A program made the position numbers and the translations under genes. Shown piece by piece: positions 1-7,541 of a stretch of 14,972 nt of DNA (position 1 is the first letter of the stretch; each line of letters begins with the position of its first letter). Source of the stretch: Candidatus Kuenenia stuttgartensis (lineage in GTDB: Bacteria; Planctomycetota; Planctomycetia; Isosphaerales; Isosphaeraceae). The DNA lies in contig CAMCFM010000046.1 in the NCBI GenBank assembly GCA_945874095.1, positions 1 through 14,972 of the forward strand, given 5' to 3'. The notes under the pieces were generated by a model. It was given only the letters and a program-made list of their open reading frames with translations, made no database searches and was not told where the DNA came from.

Positions 1-592
1 GCGACCATCGTCGAATGGCCTCGACCGCTGTGTCGAAACAATCCGTGGTTCGTCGCGTGGGCCAATGAATCAAAAATGCCCAGACCAAATCCGCCAGTCA
101 CCAAAGCGAATGTTGCTAAAAGTTGTTTTCGGGAGTTTTGACCAGAAATCGGTCGGCAATGGCGGACGGACATGGTGGAGGACCCCTGATGCAGACTCAT
201 TCGATAGATTTTTCATAGGTGTTCTTGAAAGCTGCACGATATTCGAGTCAATCAGATTGACCCTGTCGCCCAACTCTCCATTCTCTCCTATTATATCATC
301 TCGCAGAGGTCAAGTGTGGAGTTCCTCGATTTGAGACCAAATCGGAGGGCTTTCAAAAATGCGTTTTCTGATATAACATATATCTGTAAATAGAGATGCG
401 TTTATTGTCTGCCCGTGTATGCGCTTGGTTTTTCTTCGATTCTGGTCTTGACCAATTCTCAAAAGCGATTGGAATGGTGATAGAAACTGCGTTGAACGGA
501 TGATGGATCATCCCGCCGGCATGGCAGTGGCCTGTTGATTAAATGAATCCGTGCAACACACTCGCATCACCCAGGGACAGGGGCTTGCAGTC
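1..592. other. Stretch without a supported gene
   Basis: I see no convincing gene here. A plus-strand frame stays open from position 2 to 334, with an internal ATG at 65, and a short minus-strand frame covers 70-273. Neither has a clear ribosome binding site, a recognisable motif or a family resemblance. The first 65-141 bases could hold the last codons of a gene entering from the left: one frame ends in TGA at 63-65, another in TGA at 139-141. The part from about 335 to 592 is more AT-rich and must carry the promoter of the gene starting at 593, but I could not find a convincing -35/-10 pair. No tRNA or strong hairpin was seen. Confidence 0.5.
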
Positions 593-2164
593 ATGACCAT
601 TCGGCCCGTAAATCGACTGATGTTGATCAGCATCGCCGGTGCCTGCGAAGCCATGCTCCAGCCTTGGTTCGATCGAAATGATCTCCCAAATCTGGCCTCG
701 ATCTGGTCAGGTTCCCTGCGTGGAACGCTTCGCTCCAGCCAGCCTCCAAACGCATCGGCGGCATGGGCAAGCATGATGACGGGCCGAAGCACTCCGCATC
801 ATGGTGTGTATGATCCGGAATTTGTTCAATCAAACGGAAAGTATATCAGTCAAACGGATTACAGCCGAATTCAGGCCCCTCACCTCTGGCAGATTCTCGG
901 CCAGGCCGGGCATTCGGTGATCAGTATTCATGCCCCTTTAAGCTATGGGATGAGTGCCGATCGAACTCAAATCATCTCACCTGCCGACATGCCTCTGAAA
1001 AAGTCGGCCGTTGAGTCGGAAACGATGATTCCAAAAGATCTTGCTGCTGGATGGTCGCAGCACAGCCTCTGGAATCGACGGCCCAAGTCTCATGAAGAGG
1101 CTGTCAATGTATCCACTCGCCATCAGTTACATCATGCAGCGCTGGTAAATGTGGCTGATTGGGCTGGAAATCAGCAGGAATGGTCGTTGCTTCATGTCCA
1201 TTTTCAAGATCTGGACGGCCTTCAACATCATATGTGGCCTGAGCTTGAGATCGATCAATCGTCCACTGAGGCACGTCCTGAGTGGGTCCCACTGGTTCGC
1301 GACACCTTACGCTCACTCGACACAGCCGTTGGCCGACTTGCTGAGTTGGCTGACAAGCAGAACGCGGCTTTAATGATCGTCTCCGACCATGGCTTTGGCC
1401 CATGTCGAAGCCTTGTCAACGTGAATGGAATCCTCCGGATCCATGGGATTCAACGTCGCCAAAGTTTGAGCGGTTCGATGATCCACCGCTCACAAACCAT
1501 TCTGCGCACCATCGCAGATCGCAACTCCCCTGCCCTGAAAGGTTATGCAAAGGCCCGACCAATGGATTCGCGTCATTCATGCGACTGGTCGTCGTCACTG
1601 GCTTTCGCTCCGTTTGGCCAGCACTCAGGCTTGATTTATCTCACAGACAAAGCTCGTCGCCACGAAGGTCGAGCTGAACGTGCCACTCACGAAGTCGCAG
1701 AAATCTTTCGCTTGATCGCTGAGCCTGAAAGTGGCGAATCGGTCTTCAGTGACGTGATTCCGGTTGCCACTCGCTGGGGTATCGATCCTGTTTCCACAGG
1801 CTGGCCAGACATCATCGCGATTCCGACCGATGGATTTGAACCAGTCGCTCATTGGAACCATAAAGAAAAGGTCCGCTTGTTCCGGACTGACCCCAATCAG
1901 CCGGGCACGCATTATGCTGACGGCGTGGTGTCCATGAAGGCTCAGGGGCTCGATCCTGGCCGGACCACCAGAGACCAGATTCAAGACATCGCCCCAACCA
2001 TTCTTAGATGGCTGAATCTGCCCGTGCCGGAGTCTATGGAGGGTCGAATCATTGGCTCAAACATGGAGCCTTCGATCTATCAACCGCACATTCGGCCAAA
2101 TTCAGGCCGAAAGGTGATCGTCAACGCTCGCCAAACAGCCTCTTTCCAATTCCCCGTTTCCTGA
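593..2164 (+). CDS. Alkaline-phosphatase-superfamily phosphodiesterase/nucleotide pyrophosphatase homologue, probably with altered active site
   Basis: This is a 523-residue protein of the type I phosphodiesterase/nucleotide pyrophosphatase group. Family landmarks in order are an N-terminal strand followed by LPNL (31-34), the nucleophile region ending in W58 and MMTG (61-64), the D-x3-H pair D208/H212, the SDHGFG block with D265/H266, and GTHYADG with H440 followed by a DIAPTIL block (465-471). D208, H212 and H440 would form one metal site and D265/H266 part of the second. Two positions look wrong: the Asp of the usual DG motif aligns with A15, and the Thr/Ser nucleophile four residues before W58 aligns with A54, although S55 is adjacent. 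No signal peptide is evident, so it is probably cytoplasmic. I chose ATG 593 because AGGGG at 579-583 lies 9 nt upstream; the in-frame GTG at 551 has no such site. The acyl carrier protein gene follows after 25 bp. Fold assignment is firm; activity and substrate are unknown. Confidence 0.85.
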   Translation: MTIRPVNRLMLISIAGACEAMLQPWFDRNDLPNLASIWSGSLRGTLRSSQPPNASAAWASMMTGRSTPHHGVYDPEFVQSNGKYISQTDYSRIQAPHLWQILGQAGHSVISIHAPLSYGMSADRTQIISPADMPLKKSAVESETMIPKDLAAGWSQHSLWNRRPKSHEEAVNVSTRHQLHHAALVNVADWAGNQQEWSLLHVHFQDLDGLQHHMWPELEIDQSSTEARPEWVPLVRDTLRSLDTAVGRLAELADKQNAALMIVSDHGFGPCRSLVNVNGILRIHGIQRRQSLSGSMIHRSQTILRTIADRNSPALKGYAKARPMDSRHSCDWSSSLAFAPFGQHSGLIYLTDKARRHEGRAERATHEVAEIFRLIAEPESGESVFSDVIPVATRWGIDPVSTGWPDIIAIPTDGFEPVAHWNHKEKVRLFRTDPNQPGTHYADGVVSMKAQGLDPGRTTRDQIQDIAPTILRWLNLPVPESMEGRIIGSNMEPSIYQPHIRPNSGRKVIVNARQTASFQFPVS

Positions 2165-2189
2165 AGAATTCGTACTGGAGTCTTGATTC

Positions 2190-2438
2190 ATGAGCACCAT
2201 CGTGACCGACGTGAAATCCTTTGTGCTGGATAACTTTCTGCCAGGTGAAGATCCCGAGAATCTCACATCAGATACACCCCTGATCACGGGCGGAATTCTC
2301 GACTCGATTGGCACCCTCAAACTGGTCGTTTTTCTGGAAAACCAGTTTGGAATCACCCTCGAAGCCCACGAAGCCAGCGCCGACCACCTGGATACTCTGG
2401 AATCAATCGACAAGCTGATCGCTGCCAAAGTGGCCTGA
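2190..2438 (+). CDS. Stand-alone acyl carrier protein
   Basis: This 82-residue acidic protein has the length and four-helix pattern of an acyl or peptidyl carrier protein. The 4'-phosphopantetheine attachment site is visible as GGILDSIG, with S39 as the modified serine. The helix after it (TLKLVVFLENQFGI) and the closing LDTLESIDKLIAAKV segment match the family. The start is ATG 2190, with GGAG at 2177-2180 nine nucleotides upstream. It lies 25 bp behind the phosphodiesterase homologue and before a strong terminator, so the two probably form a bicistronic unit. GILDS in place of the DSL of the fatty-acid-synthesis AcpP, and the absence of fab genes, suggest a dedicated carrier for a specialised acyl or aminoacyl group rather than the housekeeping AcpP. 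No ligase, ketosynthase, transferase or phosphopantetheinyl transferase is present in the window, so the cargo cannot be inferred. Confidence 0.9.
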   Translation: MSTIVTDVKSFVLDNFLPGEDPENLTSDTPLITGGILDSIGTLKLVVFLENQFGITLEAHEASADHLDTLESIDKLIAAKVA

Positions 2439-2471
2439 TCTGCATTGCAAGATCAACATATCAAATCATAT

Positions 2472-2498
2472 AGGGCGGCTTTAATCCGCCCTTTTTTT
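2472..2498 (+). terminator. Rho-independent terminator after the carrier protein gene
   Basis: A perfect 7-bp stem, AGGGCGG (2472-2478) with CCGCCCT (2486-2492), encloses a 7-nt loop and runs directly into a seven-T tract (2492-2498). It ends the phosphodiesterase-carrier protein unit and overlaps by two bases the stop codon of the convergent HD-domain gene. Confidence 0.9.
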
Positions 2499-3441
2499 AG
2501 TTCCACTCAGAAAACGGCTGAACCTTTCCGTGATTCCAGACAGGCGGGTCGATCCACCTGTGTTTTGGAATGACGTTAGGCACAAATCCACCCAGATCCG
2601 ACGGGCAGAAGCTGCGAATCGCTTGCAGAGATTGCCTCAAGGCAGGATCGCCCGTCGCTTCAATCCGGTCAATCACTTCATCATCAGATGTTAACAGGTC
2701 GGCATGACCAATCACGCCTGACTCCATGGCTTGGCGGAGAACGTCTGCAAACCGATTGTAGATAAAGGCTTCCGAATCACTGGCCCACCAGTGGGCATTC
2801 ATCCGGGCAAACAGGTCGACCGCAGTTCGAGCCAGTCCCAGGTCTGCCATCGCAATTTTTCTGTCCACTACGACAAGCTGCCTGAGGAATGTGTTTACGA
2901 ACGGTTGACCGATCTCTCCGCAGGCAATTCCATCGCGCAGAAAGTAATCGACCCGGTCGGCACACAGGCTTGGAAGTGGTTGCTCCAACAGCGGATAGAC
3001 AGAATCATCTTCAAAGTCGGCCGGGGTAAACCCGAGGTCCGAAAGGGCGCTCACAAGGTCTGGCCTGTGAAGGAATTCCGCTTTCAGGTGCTCGTGATGA
3101 TTCTGCTCTTCGGATGTGATCAGAAAATCAATCGCATGGGAAAAAGCGGTGTGGGAAATGTCGTGCAGCAGTCCTGCCACACACTCCTTCAAATCCGCCC
3201 CAAGTCGTTGCAGAAGAATATAAACGCCAAGGCTGTGCTCAAGCCTGCTCACGGTTTTGAACGGGAAAACCAAGGCCGATGGCCCCGACTGCTTCACACC
3301 GCCCAGCCGTTTCATCGTCGGTGTATGGATCAGGGCTTCCACTTTCGGATTGCTGATTTTTACAGGCCCGTAAACGCGATCCATCCATTCAATCATCGTC
3401 GTGCCAGCTTCCTTTTTTACGCTTGATTCTGATGCCGTCAT
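2497..3441 (-). CDS. HD-domain phosphohydrolase
   Basis: This 314-residue soluble protein belongs to the HD superfamily of metal-dependent phosphohydrolases, in the branch related to dGTPase/SAMHD1-like enzymes. The metal ligands are visible: H69 in RLEHSLGV, H93-D94 in LLHDISHTAFSH, and D162 in CADRVDYFLRD, with H97 and H102 as further conserved histidines. The block MKRLGGVKQSGPSALVFPF before H69 is typical of this branch. Substrates in the family are mostly nucleotides; nothing here fixes the substrate. The gene is convergent with the carrier protein gene and divergent from the ABC binding-protein gene, so it is probably monocistronic. ATG 3441 is preceded by AGGA only 4 nt upstream. M16 (ATG ending at 3396) also has an AGGA-type site, about 13 nt upstream, and begins with the sequence I would expect at the family's N-terminus. 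It is a real alternative start. Confidence 0.88.
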   Translation of the reverse strand: MTASESSVKKEAGTTMIEWMDRVYGPVKISNPKVEALIHTPTMKRLGGVKQSGPSALVFPFKTVSRLEHSLGVYILLQRLGADLKECVAGLLHDISHTAFSHAIDFLITSEEQNHHEHLKAEFLHRPDLVSALSDLGFTPADFEDDSVYPLLEQPLPSLCADRVDYFLRDGIACGEIGQPFVNTFLRQLVVVDRKIAMADLGLARTAVDLFARMNAHWWASDSEAFIYNRFADVLRQAMESGVIGHADLLTSDDEVIDRIEATGDPALRQSLQAIRSFCPSDLGGFVPNVIPKHRWIDPPVWNHGKVQPFSEWN

Positions 3442-3650
3442 CTAATCCTTCGTGGGTTTCTGATAAAGATCAAGTCAGATTCCACAGAATACCTGTCAGG
3501 ATGGTTCTCGCAATGGCAAGTTTCATCCGTTATGATTTGGCATACTACTCCGCATAAATCTGATGCCCCGCTGACACGCTCAAAAAGTCGGACGTCAGTT
3601 CCCAAGGGCAATCCCCCATCAAGTCCCTAAATTTGTGAGGGTCCACGACC
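3442..3650. other. Divergent intergenic region, HD gene and ABC binding-protein gene
   Basis: These 209 bp must carry promoters in both directions. I found no -35/-10 pair convincing enough to mark: TTGGCA at 3537-3542 has no -10 at the right spacing. No gene and no clear palindrome are visible. Confidence 0.5.
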
Positions 3651-4739
3651 GTGCAAAGACGACATTTTGGCATCGCGACACTTGGTCTGATCACTTCCGC
3701 TATAACTCTGGCTGGATGCGGAGGTGGCGGTGACAAGGCTGCCCCTGCACCATCCGGCAGCCCATCTGCGGCTAGCAGCACCCCTGCCAAGGGTGGCAAA
3801 ATGCGGATCATTTTCGTGACGAATTCCAACGCCGATTGGTGGAACGCCATGGAAAAGGGCATGCAGGATGCCGCCACCGAGCTGGGCGTGACGGCCGAGA
3901 TGCGCCGCAATGAGAGTCAGAGCCAGGGACAAATCCGCCTTCTGGAAGATGCCTTGAGCCTGGAGGATGTTGCCGGTGTGGCTGTCTCCGTTTTCGAAGC
4001 CGAATCGCCAGGCATTGCCGATGCCCTTCGTCGCCTGAAAGAGGCTGGCAAAGTCGTGATCACCGTGGACTCGGATATCGCTCCAAACAACATCGACGCC
4101 CGCCGCGCCTACATCGGCACATTTAACGTCAAGGCCGGTGAAGCCGCTGGTAAGGCAGCTGCTGCGATCCGTCCAGCTGGTGGCAAAACGGCTGTGTTCG
4201 TTGGAACCGCTGCGGCCGCAAACGCCCGCGAACGTCGTGATGGATTTTTTGCTGGAGCTGGTCCAAAGTTCACCCAAGTGGAAATCTTTGAAGACCAGAC
4301 CGATAAGAACAAAGCGCAAGTCAATGTTCAAACAGCACTTTCGAAGTACGGTGATCTAGGTGTACTGGTCGGCTTGTGGAGCTATAACGCACCTCGGATT
4401 GCGGAAGAAGTGAGCCGGACGGCCGAGATTCGCAAGAAGGTCAGTGTGGTCACATTCGACCTCGACGAACTGGCTGTCGGGCACCTCGAAAAGCAGAATA
4501 TTGATGCGACTGTCTGCCAGAACCCATACGACATGGGATTTCAAGGCGTGAAGCTGCTTAAAGCCCTGATTAATAAAGATGATAAGGCTGTTGCAGAGGT
4601 TCTCCCGGATGGCAAGGTGCGCGACACCGGTGTTAGGATTGTGGTTCCTTCCAAAGCAAGTCCTGTGAAGGGCGACAATGTGATCAGCATTGAAGAAATG
4701 AAGGCTTGGCTTGCATCCAAAGGCCTGAAATCCACATGA
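3651..4739 (+). CDS. Sugar-type ABC transporter substrate-binding lipoprotein (RbsB-like)
   Basis: This 362-residue protein is a periplasmic-binding-protein type I receptor of the ribose/xylose/galactose class. It starts with a lipoprotein signal peptide: basic MQRRH, a hydrophobic stretch, then lipobox L20-A21-G22-C23. A Gly/Ala/Pro/Ser-rich linker (24-47) leads to the folded domain. In the domain, the ADWWNAMEKGMQDAA block, a VDSD strand, the YIGTFN-AGEAAG segment and ARERRDGF follow the order of RbsB-like proteins. It should be membrane-anchored, facing the periplasm, and bind a sugar or similar small polar ligand. The GTG start at 3651 is well supported by GAGGG at 3637-3641, nine nucleotides upstream, and by the immediate signal sequence. 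The TGA stop overlaps the ATG of the permease gene, so the two are translationally coupled. The exact sugar cannot be read from the sequence. Confidence 0.92.
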   Translation: MQRRHFGIATLGLITSAITLAGCGGGGDKAAPAPSGSPSAASSTPAKGGKMRIIFVTNSNADWWNAMEKGMQDAATELGVTAEMRRNESQSQGQIRLLEDALSLEDVAGVAVSVFEAESPGIADALRRLKEAGKVVITVDSDIAPNNIDARRAYIGTFNVKAGEAAGKAAAAIRPAGGKTAVFVGTAAAANARERRDGFFAGAGPKFTQVEIFEDQTDKNKAQVNVQTALSKYGDLGVLVGLWSYNAPRIAEEVSRTAEIRKKVSVVTFDLDELAVGHLEKQNIDATVCQNPYDMGFQGVKLLKALINKDDKAVAEVLPDGKVRDTGVRIVVPSKASPVKGDNVISIEEMKAWLASKGLKST

Positions 4740-5854
4740 ACGCAGCGCGCATAAGCGATAAATCAACTGGCAGTCGAATCATGCAGGCTGGCAAGGCGAT
4801 TCTGAGGGCCCCTGAAACAGGCCTTTTTATCGCCATTCTGCTGTCGCTTGGAATGATCGCCTATCTGGATAGCTCTCTGGCTTTCTTCAGTCGATACAGC
4901 CGGCAAACACTCTATCACCAGATTGCGCTCTACGGCGTGCTGGCCATCGGCGCTGCCGTTGTCATCATCAGCGGTGGTATCGACTTATCGATCGGATCCG
5001 TCGCAGCATTCGCTTCCGTTTTGTCTGCAAAACTGGTCACAAGCTGGTTGCCGGGTGCTTCTGTGGATGCCTCTAATCCGCCCGGTGCCATCACGGTTTT
5101 TATCGCGATTGTGCTGACCATGCTTGCTGGTTTGATAATCGGCATCATTCATGCGCAAGTGATAGACAGAATTGGACTTCCACCGTTTATTACCACTTTG
5201 GCAAGCATGGCTGGCCTGCGCAGTATTTCCACGCTTCTAGCTGAAAACCGCTCGATCAATGTCTCGTTCAACAGCTTCCGCTGGCTTGGCAAAGAGTGGC
5301 AGAATTCGGTGGTCGTGTTTGCCATTGTGGCGGTTATCTTCAGCGCTATACTTGGTTTAACGGTCATCGGCAGGCATCTTTTTGCGATGGGTGGGAACGA
5401 AACGGCAGCCCGGCTCAGCGGAGTCCGCATTCGTCGCCTAAGGGCATTCGCTTACGGAACTTCTGCCATGCTGGCCGCCTTGGGCGGTGTCATGTTCACA
5501 GGCAAAAGCGGTCAGGGCCAAAGCACGCTTGGAGTCGGCTACGAACTCTGGGCCATCACGGCCGCCGTGGTGGGTGGATGCAGCCTTGCCGGTGGAGTCG
5601 GGTCAATCAGGGGAACGGTTCTGGGCCTCGGCTTGATTCAGATCATCATCAAGGGCACTGGCCAGGTGGTTCGCGAATTCGAAGTCAGCCTGCCGTGGAT
5701 CAGGCTCATTTCCGATGCGCCCTGGCTCAATCCTGGCTGGCGTACGTTTGCGTTCAAAGGGATCGACAGCACTCAGATTGAAGGCTTGATTCTGGGCCTT
5801 GTGGTGGTGCTGGCGGTGGCGTTTAATCAGAGATTGCGCGTTCGCCGCGGCTGA
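4736..5854 (+). CDS. Sugar-type ABC transporter permease (RbsC-like)
   Basis: This 372-residue integral membrane protein belongs to the branched-chain/ribose permease family. It has about eight to ten hydrophobic segments. The family signatures are GGIDLSIGSVAAF (80-92), FITTLASMAGLRSI (151-164), the cytoplasmic block GRHLFAMGGNETAARLSG (212-229), and AVVGGCSLAGGVGSIRGTVL (277-296), which contains the coupling region that contacts the ATPase. I chose ATG 4736, which forms an ATGA overlap with the binding-protein stop codon; an in-frame ATG at 4706 would lie inside the preceding gene and lengthen the cytoplasmic tail by ten residues. The partner is clearly the lipoprotein just upstream. No ATP-binding protein is encoded next to it or anywhere in the window, although family members normally sit beside an RbsA-like double ATPase. 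Confidence 0.92.
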   Translation: MNAARISDKSTGSRIMQAGKAILRAPETGLFIAILLSLGMIAYLDSSLAFFSRYSRQTLYHQIALYGVLAIGAAVVIISGGIDLSIGSVAAFASVLSAKLVTSWLPGASVDASNPPGAITVFIAIVLTMLAGLIIGIIHAQVIDRIGLPPFITTLASMAGLRSISTLLAENRSINVSFNSFRWLGKEWQNSVVVFAIVAVIFSAILGLTVIGRHLFAMGGNETAARLSGVRIRRLRAFAYGTSAMLAALGGVMFTGKSGQGQSTLGVGYELWAITAAVVGGCSLAGGVGSIRGTVLGLGLIQIIIKGTGQVVREFEVSLPWIRLISDAPWLNPGWRTFAFKGIDSTQIEGLILGLVVVLAVAFNQRLRVRRG

Positions 5855-5871
5855 TTTCAAAACCACTTGGT

Positions 5872-5895
5872 CCTGTAAAAATCGGTTTTGACAGG
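5872..5895 (+). other. Hairpin just upstream of the potassium channel gene
   Basis: CCTGTAAAA (5872-5880) can pair with TTTT-G-ACAGG (5886-5895) with one bulged G, leaving a five-base ATCGG loop. It lies between the permease stop and the AGGAGG ribosome binding site (5903-5908). No T tract follows, so it is not a standard terminator. It may be an mRNA leader structure or chance. Confidence 0.35.
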
Positions 5896-5918
5896 TCGGT
5901 TCAGGAGGGGGCGATACC

Positions 5919-7073
5919 ATGCCGGAACCGCTTTACCCGAACCTGAATGCTTCTCACAAACGTCGTGGATTTTACCCGATCCGATTTCTGATCGGGTTAT
6001 ATTCAATTTTATTTCACCACTCAGGCTTGGCTGTTGAATTTCAGCGCATGCTTTGGGGTGTTGGGCTTGTCCTACTGACACTTGTTTTTGGAAGTCTTGG
6101 TTATATGGCGTGCGGATGGAGTTTTTCCGACTCCGTCTACATGGTGGTCATTTCCGTAACAACGGTCGGTTATGGCGAAGTCAAACCTGTCAGTACGGGC
6201 GTTTTGAGGCTCATCACTGGTACCATTCTGCTCACAGGGTTGGTGGGCAACGCTTTGGTGGTTTCGGCCATTGCAGAGATCCTGATCAGCCGCAGCTTGC
6301 GTAAAGAACTAGGGAGAAAGACATTGGAAGAAAAAATCGCCAGGCTGGTTGATCATGTCGTGATCGTCGGTTATGGCCGAATGGGACAACAGACGGTCCA
6401 GCGGCTTCAACACGCGAAGGTCGAAATTGTTGTGATCGAGAATCATCCTGATGTCATCAACCAGCTTGATCAAGCCGGGATCATCTATGTGGCAGGCGAT
6501 GGGATCAACGAAGCCACTCTGTTGGCAGCCGGTATTGAGCGTGCCAAGTCCGTGCTTTGCCTGTTGAATAATGATGTGGATAACGTGTTCGTCACCCTCT
6601 CTGCACGGCAACTCAATCCAACGGTCCGGATTATCTCTAAAGCCGATCAGCACAGTTCGTTACGCAAAATGTACCAGGCTGGTGCGAATCATGTGGTGTC
6701 GCCTTCCACGATGGGCTCCTGGAGAGTCTCTGCGCTGGTGGTGAACCCTTTGGTTGTCGAGCTGAGCGAAGCCATCAATGCCGGGTTTGGAGAGATGCAG
6801 GTGGAGCTTCATGAACTCAGTCTGGCTGGGATCCCTGAAGTTCTCGGGGCAGACTTCCAATCGCTTCAAACCGCCATACTAGGCATAAAAGCCGTTGTGG
6901 TCGGGATTCGGCTCCCGACGGGCAGGGTCAGCTTCCCTCCTCCACTTGATCACCGGTTTACGCCCGGTGATAGCTTGATTCTGCTAGGCAGACCAGATGA
7001 TATTCCGGGTTGCGAACAGGTCATGAGAGAGAAAATGAAGAGAGTGAAGAGGCCTGAAATGGATATTTCATAA
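5919..7073 (+). CDS. Potassium channel with cytoplasmic RCK (TrkA) domain
   Basis: This 384-residue protein has the architecture of MthK/Kch-like ligand-gated potassium channels. A hydrophobic segment at about 46-64 is followed by the pore helix and the selectivity filter TTVGYGE, with TVGYG at 82-86, and then the second membrane helix (about 96-122). The RCK N-terminal Rossmann domain starts near 146. It shows the nucleotide-binding loop G151-Y-G-R-M-G156, the acidic residue E174 at the end of the second strand and GD at 193-194. An RCK C-terminal domain runs from about 285 to 370 and ends with GDSLILLG. The protein should sit in the inner membrane and gate K+ flux in response to a cytoplasmic ligand (NAD(H), nucleotide or Ca2+ in relatives). 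The start is firm: AGGAGG at 5903-5908, 10 nt before ATG. It lies 64 bp behind the permease, so read-through is possible, but no functional link is evident. Confidence 0.93.
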   Translation: MPEPLYPNLNASHKRRGFYPIRFLIGLYSILFHHSGLAVEFQRMLWGVGLVLLTLVFGSLGYMACGWSFSDSVYMVVISVTTVGYGEVKPVSTGVLRLITGTILLTGLVGNALVVSAIAEILISRSLRKELGRKTLEEKIARLVDHVVIVGYGRMGQQTVQRLQHAKVEIVVIENHPDVINQLDQAGIIYVAGDGINEATLLAAGIERAKSVLCLLNNDVDNVFVTLSARQLNPTVRIISKADQHSSLRKMYQAGANHVVSPSTMGSWRVSALVVNPLVVELSEAINAGFGEMQVELHELSLAGIPEVLGADFQSLQTAILGIKAVVVGIRLPTGRVSFPPPLDHRFTPGDSLILLGRPDDIPGCEQVMREKMKRVKRPEMDIS

Positions 7074-7208
7074 GCCATCACGCACGAGCAGAAACGGATA
7101 AACGGATACGAGGAAATTGGACTTCTCTGGCCGATCGCCCGTGTTTCGTTCATAATAAGTCCTAATCGAGACACATCCTCAAAAGTAACAGGCTGAAAAG
7201 GTGCGCGA

Positions 7209-7481
7209 ATGATGCGGGAACGAACAAAGTCAGACGTTTTGCAGGCCGACTTCCTCGAAATTCGTCAGCGAATTCTCGATCTTGCGGCCATGCTTGATCG
7301 CTATGATACGGCTATCGAAGAAGCTGATCAAAAACCTGACCCACGACTCGCCCAAATTCGCGAAGGCATCGCCGCCCTTTCCGCATCCGACCGCCCTCGC
7401 GCCGAATCCGTTCAACGCATTTTTTCACTGGCATACGACCCTGACTGGCAAGAGAATTTTGGTCTGAAGCGGCGGTTTTAA
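7209..7481 (+). CDS. Small helical protein of unknown function
   Basis: I do not recognise the family of this 90-residue protein. It is highly charged and predicted to be mostly helical: a first amphipathic helix (about 9-42, with LEIRQRILDLAAMLDRYD), a Pro-Asp turn, and two more helices up to residue 75, then a tail ending in DWQENFGLKRRF. It has no signal peptide, membrane segment or cysteine. Two adjacent ATG codons (7209 and 7212) are possible starts; AAGGTG at 7197-7202 favours either. Coding character is supported by its position in the same strand only 60 bp before the TatD-type hydrolase gene, with which it is probably co-transcribed. A role as partner or regulator of that hydrolase is a guess from context only. 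Confidence 0.7.
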   Translation: MMRERTKSDVLQADFLEIRQRILDLAAMLDRYDTAIEEADQKPDPRLAQIREGIAALSASDRPRAESVQRIFSLAYDPDWQENFGLKRRF

Positions 7482-7541
7482 ATCGAAGAATTCGGACCCT
7501 CAACCCTTCGCCCCTAAAATCACCAAAAAAAGAGCAGAATC

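Noticed and set aside
551..592. Upstream GTG start for the phosphodiesterase homologue
   Set aside because: No ribosome binding site precedes 551, while ATG 593 has AGGGG nine bases upstream and begins at the family's first strand.
2731..3426. Plus-strand open frame of 231 codons
   Set aside because: It lies wholly opposite the HD-domain gene, whose protein has all catalytic motifs; the plus-strand translation has no recognisable features.
3627..4331. Minus-strand open frame of 234 codons
   Set aside because: It is antisense to the ABC binding-protein gene, which has a lipobox, a ribosome binding site and family blocks.
5888..5918. TTGACA as a -35 box before the potassium channel gene
   Set aside because: A -10 at 17 bp spacing would fall next to the start codon and exclude the AGGAGG ribosome binding site from the transcript; TTGACA is also part of the hairpin arm.
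7093..7108. AACGGATA repeated twice in tandem after the channel gene
   Set aside because: Only two 8-bp copies with no third unit and no position relative to a promoter; chance is sufficient.
6157..7190. Single GTAAC occurrences at 6157 and 7184 as further operator sites
   Set aside because: They lack the second half-site at 10-bp spacing; the first lies inside the channel coding sequence.
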